Assembly (NCBI GenBank): GCA_945827465.1
Contig: CALZOH010000013.1
Span: 1-25,373 of the forward strand
Reading direction: 5' to 3'
Source of the DNA: an uncultured Prevotellaceae bacterium
GTDB taxonomy: Bacteria > Bacteroidota > Bacteroidia > Bacteroidales > Bacteroidaceae
DNA length: 25,373 nt
The position numbers and the translations under genes were made by a program. The notes beneath the pieces are model-generated. The model searched no databases. It had not been told where the DNA came from and was given only the letters and a program-made list of their open reading frames with translations. Shown piece by piece: positions 18,953 to 25,373 of this stretch (its first letter is position 1; each line of letters begins with the position of its first letter).

Positions 18953-20758
18953 ATGAAGAATCAATTACGCAGTTCCGTATGTACCAACGGTAGATTAATG
19001 GCCGGTGCCCGCGCCCTCTGGGTAGCAGCCGGCATGAAACGCGAACAGTTTGGCAAGCCCATCATTGCCATTGCCAACTCTTTCACCCAGTTCGTACCGG
19101 GACATACTCACCTGCACGAAGCCGGACAAATCGTAAAAGCCGAAATCGAGAAGCTCGGATGCTTCGCTGCCGAGTTCAACACCATCGCCATTGACGACGG
19201 CATCGCCATGGGCCACGACGGCATGCTCTACAGCCTGCCCAGCCGCGACCTCATTGCCGACAGCGTTGAATACATGGTCAACGCCCACAAAGCCGACGCC
19301 CTTGTGTGCATCAGCAATTGCGACAAAGTAACTCCCGGCATGCTTATGGCCTCGATGCGCCTCAACATTCCTACCATCTTTGTATCGGGCGGACCTATGG
19401 AAGCCGGCAAATGGAAAGGACAAAACGCCGACCTCATTACGGCCATGATAGCCGGAGGCGACAAGAGCGTAAGCGATGAGGAGCTTGAACAGATTGAGCA
19501 CAGTTCCTGTCCCGGTTGCGGTTGCTGCTCCGGCATGTTCACCGCCAACTCCATGAACTCACTCACCGAAGCCATCGGACTTTCACTCCCCGGCAACGGC
19601 ACCATCCTCGCCTCCCACGTCAACCGCGTGGAATTACTCAAACAAGCAGCGCGCCAAATCGTTAAGAACGCCTTCGCCTACTATGAAGACGGCGATGAAA
19701 GCGTACTGCCCCGTAGCATCGCCACCCGCGAAGCCTTCCTCAACGCCATGTCGCTTGACATTGCCATGGGAGGTTCCACCAATACCATCCTGCACCTGCT
19801 GGCTGTAGCCAACGAAGCCGAAGTCAACTTCAAGATGCAGGACATCGACGCACTCAGCCGCAAGGTACCCTGCCTCTGCAAACTCTCGCCCAACACCCAG
19901 AAATATTCCGTGCAGGAATGCAACCGCGCAGGCGGCATTCTCAACATCCTCGGCGAACTGGCCAAAGGCGGTCTGTTGAACCTCGACACCCGTCGCGTTG
20001 ACAACACGACCCTGGGCGAAGACATCGAGAAATATAGCATCACCCGCGAGCAGCTCGATCCCGAGGCCGACCGCATCTACCATAGCGCCCCCGCTGGCAA
20101 GTTCACCATCCGCATGGGTTCGCAAGACACCCGTTACGAGTCGCTCGATACGGATCGTGAAAACGGTTGCATCCGTTCGCTCGAACACGCTTACACCCAA
20201 GACGGCGGATTGGCCGTACTCTTCGGCAACATCGCCCAAGACGGCTGCGTAGTGAAGACAGCAGGCGTCGACAAGAGCATCTGGCACTTTGAAGGTCCGG
20301 CCAAAGTATTCGACTCGCAGGAAGACGCCTGCGAAGGCATCCTGAACGGACGAGTAGAAAGCGGCGATGTAGTAGTCATCACCCACGAAGGCCCCAAGGG
20401 AGGTCCCGGCATGCAGGAGATGCTCTACCCCACCTCTTACATCAAGAGCCGTCACCTCGGCAAAGAATGTGCGCTCATCACCGACGGTCGCTTCAGCGGC
20501 GGCACCTCGGGCCTGAGCATCGGCCACATCTCACCCGAAGCAGCCTCGGGCGGCAACATCGGCAAGATTCAGGACGGCGACATCATCGTCATCGACCTGC
20601 CCAGCCGCAGCATCAACGTGAAACTAAGCGACGAAGAACTCGCTGCACGCCCCATGCAACCCCTCAAGAGAAACCGCAAAGTATCAAAGGCTCTGCGAGT
20701 CTACGCTTCGATGGTAGCATCGGCTGACAAGGGCGGCGTGCGAGTGATTAACGAGTAG
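18953..20758 (+). CDS. ilvD: Dihydroxy-acid dehydratase
   Basis: 601 residues from the ATG at 18953. Removes water from 2,3-dihydroxy-3-methyl acids to give the 2-keto acids of valine and isoleucine. The sequence closely follows the E. coli-type enzyme: MKNQLRSSVCTNGRLMAGARALW, FTQFVPGHTHLHEAG, CDKVTPGM (Cys123), SSCPGCGCCSGMFTANSMNS (Cys186-Cys192 region), DIAMGGSTNT, EGPKGGPGMQEMLYPTS and DGRFSGGTSGLSIGHISPEAASGG. The GH rather than PC at the first loop fits the oxygen-sensitive [4Fe-4S] class. A GTG 21 bases upstream is in frame but sits about five bases from the predicted transcript start; the ATG matches the family N-terminus. First gene of the ilv operon. Confidence 0.97.
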   Translation: MKNQLRSSVCTNGRLMAGARALWVAAGMKREQFGKPIIAIANSFTQFVPGHTHLHEAGQIVKAEIEKLGCFAAEFNTIAIDDGIAMGHDGMLYSLPSRDLIADSVEYMVNAHKADALVCISNCDKVTPGMLMASMRLNIPTIFVSGGPMEAGKWKGQNADLITAMIAGGDKSVSDEELEQIEHSSCPGCGCCSGMFTANSMNSLTEAIGLSLPGNGTILASHVNRVELLKQAARQIVKNAFAYYEDGDESVLPRSIATREAFLNAMSLDIAMGGSTNTILHLLAVANEAEVNFKMQDIDALSRKVPCLCKLSPNTQKYSVQECNRAGGILNILGELAKGGLLNLDTRRVDNTTLGEDIEKYSITREQLDPEADRIYHSAPAGKFTIRMGSQDTRYESLDTDRENGCIRSLEHAYTQDGGLAVLFGNIAQDGCVVKTAGVDKSIWHFEGPAKVFDSQEDACEGILNGRVESGDVVVITHEGPKGGPGMQEMLYPTSYIKSRHLGKECALITDGRFSGGTSGLSIGHISPEAASGGNIGKIQDGDIIVIDLPSRSINVKLSDEELAARPMQPLKRNRKVSKALRVYASMVASADKGGVRVINE

Positions 20759-20846
20759 ATTTATCAATAGGCCATAATCATGTCGCTTCCCTGCGTGTCA
20801 GAAATGGTCGGAGGGAGGCGATTTTCAATGTAGATAATAAGTAGCA

Positions 20847-22544
20847 ATGACAACAAAACAATTATCCGGTGCGGAAATATTCATGCAAAGCCTGATTGCC
20901 GAAGGCGTAGACACGCTGTTTGGCTATCCCGGCGGCGCTATCATGCCAGTATATGACGCACTCTACGATTACAGAGACCGGCTGAACCACATTCTGGTTC
21001 GCCACGAACAAGGTGCCATCCACGCAGCTGAAGGCTATGCCCGAGTGAGCGGAAAGGTGGGAGTGTGCCTCGTAACCAGCGGTCCCGGAGCCACCAATAC
21101 GATAACAGGTATTGCTGACGCCATGCTCGACAGCACACCGGTTGTCGTCATTGCAGGACAAGTAGGCACCAAGATGTTGGGTACGGATGCTTTCCAGGAG
21201 TGCGACATCGTCAATGTGGCCCACCCCATCAGCAAATGGGCTTATCAGATACGTAGCGCCGAAGACATTGCTCCGGCCATCAAACGTGCTTTCCACATTG
21301 CCAGCACCGGACGCCCCGGCCCCGTAGTGCTCGACTTCACCAAGAATGCCCAAATCGAAAAGGCAGAATACATTCCGCAGGAAATCGGTTTCCTGCGTAG
21401 CTACGAAGCCGTGCCCGAAACCAAACCGGGCAGCATTGAGGCTGCCGCCGAGCTTATCAACGCCGCTCAAAAGCCGCTTGTGCTGATCGGACAAGGCGTG
21501 GAACTCGGCAACGCTCAAGAAGAGGTGCGCCAACTCATCGAGAAGGCCGACATGCCCGCCGGCTGCACCCTGCTCGGCCTTTCGTGCCTGCCCTCGGCCC
21601 ACCCGCTCAATATGGGCATGCTCGGCATGCACGGCAGCCTGGCCTCGAACGTCAAGACGCAGGAGTGCGACCTGCTCGTGGCCATCGGCATGCGATTCGA
21701 CGACCGCATTACGGGTAACATCAGCACTTATGCCCGTCAAGCCAAGAAGATTCACTTCGACATCGACCCCTCTGAAATCAACAAGAATATTCCCGTCGAC
21801 GTTGCCGTACTGGGCAACTGCAAGGACACCGTGGCCCGCGTATTGGAGCTGGTGAAACCGGCCAACCATCAGGCTTGGCGCGACAGTTTCCAAAGCTATC
21901 ACGACACGGAGCGCACGAAGGTGATCGACCCCGAAATCCATCCGGCCGGCGGCCCCATCCGCATGGGTGAAGTGATTGACCGCGTTTCTACGCAGGCTCA
22001 CGACAAGGCTATCGTGGTGACCGACGTCGGTCAGAATCAAATGATGTCGGCCCGCTACTCCCGCTTCAGCGAAAGCCGCAGCATCGTGACCTCCGGCGGT
22101 ATGGGTACGATGGGATTCGGCCTTCCGGCAGCCATTGGTGCCACGTTTGCCGCTCCCGAGCGCACGACGTGCCTCTTTGTGGGCGACGGCGGCATCCAGA
22201 TGACCATTGAGGAACTGGGGACCATCATGGAACAGCAATGCCCGGTGAAAATTATCTTGCTCAACAATAACTTCCTGGGCAACGTGCGTCAATGGCAGGA
22301 ACTTTTCTTCCAGAGCCGCTACTCGTTTACCCATCTGCTCAGCCCCGACTACTCGAAGATAGCCGAGGCCTACCGCCTGCCTTACGCCCTGGTTACCGAG
22401 CGCGAGCAGCTCAACGAGGCCATTGCCACGATGCTGGCCACGGAAGGGCCGTACCTGCTCGAAGTGGCCGTGATGGAAGAAGACAACGTGCTGCCCATGT
22501 GCTGCCCGGGTAATGATGTTGACGACATGTTGTTGGAAATCTAA
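20847..22544 (+). CDS. ilvB: Acetolactate synthase, large (catalytic) subunit
   Basis: 565 residues. Thiamine-diphosphate enzyme that condenses pyruvate with pyruvate or 2-ketobutyrate, the first committed step to valine/leucine and isoleucine. Visible hallmarks: FGYPGGAIMPVYDAL, the catalytic Glu54 in RHEQGAIHAAEGYAR, SGPGATNTITGIADAMLDSTPVV, QEVDI-like QECDIVNVAHPISKW, the central domain with FDDRITG, and the ThDP/Mg motif from G446-D-G to N473-N-N. VRQWQELFF follows, as in biosynthetic AHAS. It lies 88 bases after ilvD, a gap in which no promoter or terminator was recognised, and five bases before ilvN. Confidence 0.97.
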   Translation: MTTKQLSGAEIFMQSLIAEGVDTLFGYPGGAIMPVYDALYDYRDRLNHILVRHEQGAIHAAEGYARVSGKVGVCLVTSGPGATNTITGIADAMLDSTPVVVIAGQVGTKMLGTDAFQECDIVNVAHPISKWAYQIRSAEDIAPAIKRAFHIASTGRPGPVVLDFTKNAQIEKAEYIPQEIGFLRSYEAVPETKPGSIEAAAELINAAQKPLVLIGQGVELGNAQEEVRQLIEKADMPAGCTLLGLSCLPSAHPLNMGMLGMHGSLASNVKTQECDLLVAIGMRFDDRITGNISTYARQAKKIHFDIDPSEINKNIPVDVAVLGNCKDTVARVLELVKPANHQAWRDSFQSYHDTERTKVIDPEIHPAGGPIRMGEVIDRVSTQAHDKAIVVTDVGQNQMMSARYSRFSESRSIVTSGGMGTMGFGLPAAIGATFAAPERTTCLFVGDGGIQMTIEELGTIMEQQCPVKIILLNNNFLGNVRQWQELFFQSRYSFTHLLSPDYSKIAEAYRLPYALVTEREQLNEAIATMLATEGPYLLEVAVMEEDNVLPMCCPGNDVDDMLLEI

Positions 22545-22549
22545 CTTAA

Positions 22550-23125
22550 ATGACGAATCAGATGGAACAGAACAACACTCTTTATACCCTTATCATCTTC
22601 TCAGAGAATATTGCCGGTCTGCTCAACGCCGTTACCTCGGTGTTCACCCGCCGACAAATCAACATTGAAAGTCTGAACGTATCGGCTTCGAGTATTCAGG
22701 GCCTGCATCGTTATACCATCACTTGCTTCAGCGATGAATGCACGATGAAGAAGGTGACCAAGCAGATTGAAAAGAAAATCGGTGTGGTCCGCGCCAGTTA
22801 TTTCGTCAGCAGCGAGATTTACATTCAGGAAGTGGCCCTCTTCAAGCTCAGCACTCCCAAGATGCTGGAACATGGAGAAATTTCCAAGACTATCCGCATC
22901 CATTCGGGCAAGATCGTGGAGGTGAATCCCATTTACTCCATCGTGACCATTGACGGCATGACCGACGAGATTCTTTCGCTCTACGAAAACCTGACCCAAT
23001 GGGACTGCATCCTGCAGTTTGTGCGCTCGGGCGCTATCGCCATTACCAAGAACCGTCGCGAACTGCTCGACGAGTATCTGGCCGAACGCGAAAAGAAGTT
23101 CAACGAAAACGAAGGACGCTGCTAA
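22550..23125 (+). CDS. ilvN: Acetolactate synthase, small (regulatory) subunit
   Basis: 191 residues. An N-terminal ACT domain (NTLYTLIIFSENIAGLLNAVTSVFTRRQINIESLNVSAS) gives valine feedback sensitivity and activates the catalytic subunit; a C-terminal ACT-like region follows (VALFKLSTPKMLEHGEI to GAIAITKN). The length is slightly above the 160-170 residues of many IlvH proteins. The ATG at 22550 lies 5 bases past the ilvB stop, so the subunits should be made in a coupled fashion. A second in-frame ATG (residue 5) is an alternative start. Confidence 0.95.
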   Translation: MTNQMEQNNTLYTLIIFSENIAGLLNAVTSVFTRRQINIESLNVSASSIQGLHRYTITCFSDECTMKKVTKQIEKKIGVVRASYFVSSEIYIQEVALFKLSTPKMLEHGEISKTIRIHSGKIVEVNPIYSIVTIDGMTDEILSLYENLTQWDCILQFVRSGAIAITKNRRELLDEYLAEREKKFNENEGRC

Positions 23126-23158
23126 GTATTCCCTACGCAAAACCATTCCCTCCCTATC

Positions 23159-23968
23159 ATGATGAGCGAAATCAGAAAAGCCGATTCCTTCCACTTCCGG
23201 GTGAATCCGTTTGAAGACGACTTCAGCGGTCGCCTGAGTTGGAGTGTTTTGGGCAAGCACGTTCTGGCCTGTGCCGAGAATCACGCTGCGGCCCGGGGAT
23301 TCGACCGGCTGACGCTCAACGGGCGGCGCTTTCTGTGGGTGCTCTCGCGCATGGCGTTTGAGATGCAGGAGTGGCCTCACCGGGGCGAGGAATACGTCAT
23401 CACCACGTGGGTCAGGAGCTACTACCGCTACTTTACCGACCGCTGCTTTGACATCTGCCGCAGCGACGGCAAGTTGTTGGGCCGCGTCTTCACCATCTGG
23501 GCCATGATTGACGAGGAGAGCCGCAAGCCCCAAGTGCTCGAAGGCCTCTTCGGCCATACGTTCGACCCTTACATCGACGCGGAGCGGCCTTGCATCAGCC
23601 AGCCCTTCAGCCGCATCAGGATGCGCGAGGAGGCGGCTCCCTGCTGCCGGCGCACGACTTACTTCAGCGATATTGACGAGAACAATCACGTCAACAGCAT
23701 CCGCTACATCGAGTTCCTGCTCGACACGTTCCCCAAGCCTTTGCTCGAAAGCCGCGACGTGAGCCGCCTTGAGATAGCCTACCACTCCGAAAGCTATTGC
23801 GGCGACAGCCTCAGCTTTTACGCCCAGGGCGACGCGGACGACGGTCCGGTGCAGATGCAGGTGCGCAAGAACGCAGGCGCCGACCCCGCACAGGGCGAAA
23901 CCGTCTGCCATGCGCTCATCAGCTTCGCGCCTCCCCGTCAAGCGGAGGTCCTTCATCCGAAAGAATAA
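23159..23968 (+). CDS. Acyl-ACP thioesterase (FatA/FatB-like)
   Basis: 269 residues, double hot-dog fold. The N-terminal half has MMSEIRKADSFHFRVNPFEDDFSGRLSW, LNGRRFLWVLSRMAFEM and VITTWVRSYYRYFTDRCFDI. The second half has the diagnostic catalytic segment D171-I-D-E-N175-N-H177-V-N-S-I-R-Y-I and LEIAYHSESYCGDSL, matching plant FatA/FatB active-site Asn/His. It hydrolyses acyl-ACP to free fatty acid. It sits between ilvN and ilvC (33 and 62 bases away), on the same strand with no promoter visible, so it should be made with the branched-chain amino acid enzymes. A link to branched-chain fatty acids, whose primers come from this pathway, is a reasonable inference. ATG at 23159 or the next codon are equally possible starts. 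Confidence 0.9.
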   Translation: MMSEIRKADSFHFRVNPFEDDFSGRLSWSVLGKHVLACAENHAAARGFDRLTLNGRRFLWVLSRMAFEMQEWPHRGEEYVITTWVRSYYRYFTDRCFDICRSDGKLLGRVFTIWAMIDEESRKPQVLEGLFGHTFDPYIDAERPCISQPFSRIRMREEAAPCCRRTTYFSDIDENNHVNSIRYIEFLLDTFPKPLLESRDVSRLEIAYHSESYCGDSLSFYAQGDADDGPVQMQVRKNAGADPAQGETVCHALISFAPPRQAEVLHPKE

Positions 23969-23992
23969 TCAATTTATAATTATGTATAACTT

Positions 23993-24006
23993 GCAGCTTC
24001 GGCTGC
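23993..24006 (+). other. UUCG tetraloop hairpin between thioesterase and ilvC genes
   Basis: GCAGC-TTCG-GCTGC: a 5-bp stem closed by the C(UUCG)G tetraloop, one of the most stable RNA hairpins. Outer TTGC and GCAA (23991-23994 and 24007-24010) could extend it around a two-base bulge. No T-run follows, so it is not a terminator. It could be an RNA-processing or stability element that sets the ilvC level. Confidence 0.55.
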
Positions 24007-24030
24007 GCAACAATTCAACAAAAAAGTAAA

Positions 24031-25074
24031 ATGGCAAAATTGAATTTTGGCGGTGTCATTGAAGAAGTAATGACCCGCGAAGAGTTCCCTCTCGAAAAAG
24101 CGCGTGAGGTGTTGAAGAACGAAACGATTGCAGTGCTCGGCTACGGCGTACAAGGCCCCGGTCAGGCATGCAACCTCCGTGACAATGGTTTTAATGTCAT
24201 CGTCGGCCAGCGTCAGGGCAAGACCTACGACAAGGCTGTAGCCGATGGATGGGTGCCCGGACAGACCCTCTTCTCTCTGGAAGAAGCTGCCGAAAAAGGT
24301 ACCATCGTTTGTATGCTGTTGAGCGACGCAGCTCAAATGCAGCTTTGGCCTTCTATCAAGCCTTACCTCACCACGGGTAAAACCCTCTACTTCTCTCATG
24401 GCTTTGCCATCAACTGGAACGATCGCACCGGCGTTGTTCCTCCCGCCGACATCGACGTAATCATGGTTGCCCCCAAGGGTTCAGGTACGTCACTCCGTAC
24501 CATGTTCCTCGAAGGCCGCGGCCTCAACTCTTCTTACGCCGTTTATCAGGACTACTCCGGTAAGGCTCTGGAGAAGGTATTGGCCTTCGGCGTAGGTATC
24601 GGCTCGGGTTATCTGTTTGAAACCACCTTCAAGCGTGAGGCTACATCCGACCTTACCGGTGAGCGCGGTTCGCTGATGGGTGCTATCCAGGGCTTGCTGC
24701 TGGCACAATACGAAGTGCTCCGCGAGAACGGACACACTCCTTCTGAAGCATTCAACGAAACCGTAGAGGAGCTGACCCAGTCGCTCATGCCGCTCTTTGC
24801 CAAGAACGGTATGGACTGGATGTATGCCAACTGCTCGACCACCGCACAGCGCGGTGCCCTCGACTGGATGGGCCCCTTCCACGACGCCATCAAGCCCGTT
24901 GTTCAGAAGCTCTACCAGAGTGTCGTAACAGGTAACGAGGCTCAGATTTCCATCGACGCCAACTCCAAGCCCGACTACCGCGTAGGTCTTGAGAAGGAAC
25001 TTCAGGCTCTCCGCGAAAGCGAGATGTGGCGTACCGGCGAGGTAGTTCGCAAACTCCGCCCCGAGAACAACTAA
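24031..25074 (+). CDS. ilvC: Ketol-acid reductoisomerase
   Basis: 347 residues, class I (short) form. Isomerises and reduces acetolactate or acetohydroxybutyrate to dihydroxy acids using NAD(P)H and Mg2+. The Rossmann motif is LGYGVQGPGQ (Gly37-Gly39) and the cofactor-specificity loop is VGQRQGKTYDKAVADGW. FSHGFAINW, VAPKGSG and the knotted C-terminal domain with Asp207 and Glu211 in SDLTGERGSLMG follow, and then SEAFNETVEELTQSL. GYGVQG differs from the GYGSQG of many homologues. The ATG is preceded by an A-rich stretch (AAAAAAGTAAA) typical of Bacteroidetes translation starts. Last gene of the operon; a strong terminator lies 38 bases past the stop. Confidence 0.97.
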   Translation: MAKLNFGGVIEEVMTREEFPLEKAREVLKNETIAVLGYGVQGPGQACNLRDNGFNVIVGQRQGKTYDKAVADGWVPGQTLFSLEEAAEKGTIVCMLLSDAAQMQLWPSIKPYLTTGKTLYFSHGFAINWNDRTGVVPPADIDVIMVAPKGSGTSLRTMFLEGRGLNSSYAVYQDYSGKALEKVLAFGVGIGSGYLFETTFKREATSDLTGERGSLMGAIQGLLLAQYEVLRENGHTPSEAFNETVEELTQSLMPLFAKNGMDWMYANCSTTAQRGALDWMGPFHDAIKPVVQKLYQSVVTGNEAQISIDANSKPDYRVGLEKELQALRESEMWRTGEVVRKLRPENN

Positions 25075-25079
25075 TTGGA

Positions 25080-25104
25080 ACCCCCGGGGGTCTCTCTCGA
25101 CCCC
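25080..25104. other. GC palindrome and competing hairpin after ilvC
   Basis: ACCCCCGGGGGT (25080-25091) is a perfect 12-bp palindrome. Its right half can alternatively pair as GGGGTC (25087-25092) with GACCCC (25099-25104) around the loop TCTCTC. It stands between the ilvC stop and the intrinsic terminator. Confidence 0.5.
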
Positions 25105-25112
25105 TCTTCATG

Positions 25113-25151
25113 AGGATATGTCTGCCCGCAAGGAAGACATATCCTTTTTTT
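25113..25151 (+). terminator. Intrinsic terminator of the ilv operon
   Basis: A perfect 11-bp stem (25113-25123 with 25135-25145) with an 11-base loop is followed directly by a run of seven T (25145-25151). It is 38 bases after the ilvC stop codon and in the right orientation. Confidence 0.92.
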
Positions 25152-25240
25152 ATGCTTTCGCCGCTCCGCCAAACCCCGCCGAACATCAGAATATTGCGTG
25201 CGGGAGGTTGAGAAGTGTTAAATAATATTTTTTTCAAGCT

Positions 25241-25373
25241 TATGTAGCCCTACAAAAAGGTAAAAACATTTGTTTTAGGGTTTATGTAGCCCTACAAAAA
25301 GGCAAAAACATTTGTTTTACGGTTTATGTAGCCCTGCAAAAAGGCAAAAACATTTGTTTTACGGTTTATGCAG
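25241..25373. repeat. 42-bp tandem repeat, continuing past the window
   Basis: Units start at 25241, 25283, 25325 and 25367 (partial), exactly 42 bases apart, with only a few differences between units. Each begins TATGTAGCCCTACAAAAAGG and holds two short dyads: TGTAG-CC-CTACA (broken in the third unit by a CTACA to CTGCA change) and AAAACA-TT-TGTTTT. There are no unique spacers, so it is not CRISPR. The array lies about 90 bases past the ilv terminator; its right end is not seen. Confidence 0.93.

Noticed and set aside
20862..22334. 490-codon minus-strand open frame
   Set aside because: Antisense to ilvB, rich in His/Gly/Ala as expected for the complement of biased codons; no domain.
22601..23956. 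451-codon minus-strand open frame spanning two genes
   Set aside because: Antisense to ilvN and the thioesterase gene, both of which are clear families. Notable length but no protein features.
25241..25373. CRISPR array
   Set aside because: Units abut with no unique spacers and no cas genes are present.
25283..25373. Repeat-peptide gene in the 42-bp array
   Set aside because: One plus-strand frame and one minus-strand frame are open for two units, but stops interrupt the first units and no start or gene context is visible. Sequence to the right is needed.

Overview
The window looks like a chromosomal segment of a Bacteroidales bacterium, most likely Prevotellaceae-like. The reasons are: several promoters carry the Bacteroidetes -7 element TAnnTTTG (exact matches upstream of five transcription units); upstream regions are A-rich and lack Shine-Dalgarno motifs; SecA is about 1100 residues long, as in that phylum; there is a serine-type sulfatase; and an acyl-ACP thioesterase gene is embedded in an ilvD-ilvB-ilvN-ilvC cluster. 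The genus is an inference. No tRNA, rRNA, CRISPR array or intact mobile element was seen.

Left part (1-7.7 kb, all minus strand): a metallophosphoesterase, a DUF4105 membrane protein, an alkaline-phosphatase-family protein and secA lie head to tail with gaps of 30, 24 and 84 bases, behind one good promoter. The envelope-facing proteins sit directly upstream of the Sec motor ATPase. The alkaline-phosphatase-family protein appears to have lost nearly all of its catalytic residues. A strong hairpin terminator follows secA, and a REP-like palindrome lies beyond it.

Middle part (7.7-13.8 kb, minus strand): aldose-1-epimerase-like gene, then umuD, umuC and a large PD-(D/E)XK nuclease/SF1 helicase fusion. 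umuD and umuC overlap (ATGA), and umuC and the helicase gene are one base apart, so the three look translationally coupled. This is a candidate damage-tolerance module and the best lead in the window.

From 13.8 to 14.7 kb there is no convincing gene. The stretch holds a cluster of direct and inverted repeats with a 24-bp perfect inverted repeat and an 83-bp tandem duplication. A short formate/nitrite-transporter-family gene and a periplasmic sulfatase (both minus) follow, ending at a divergent promoter region near 16.95-17.01 kb.

Right part (17.0-25.1 kb, plus strand): slyD and aroC, then the branched-chain amino acid operon ilvD-ilvB-ilvN-acyl-ACP thioesterase-ilvC. It starts at a near-consensus Bacteroidetes promoter with a very short leader and ends at a textbook intrinsic terminator. 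Together these genes give acetolactate synthase (two subunits), ketol-acid reductoisomerase and dihydroxy-acid dehydratase, the common steps of valine/isoleucine synthesis. The last 133 bases are a 42-bp tandem repeat that runs off the end of the window.
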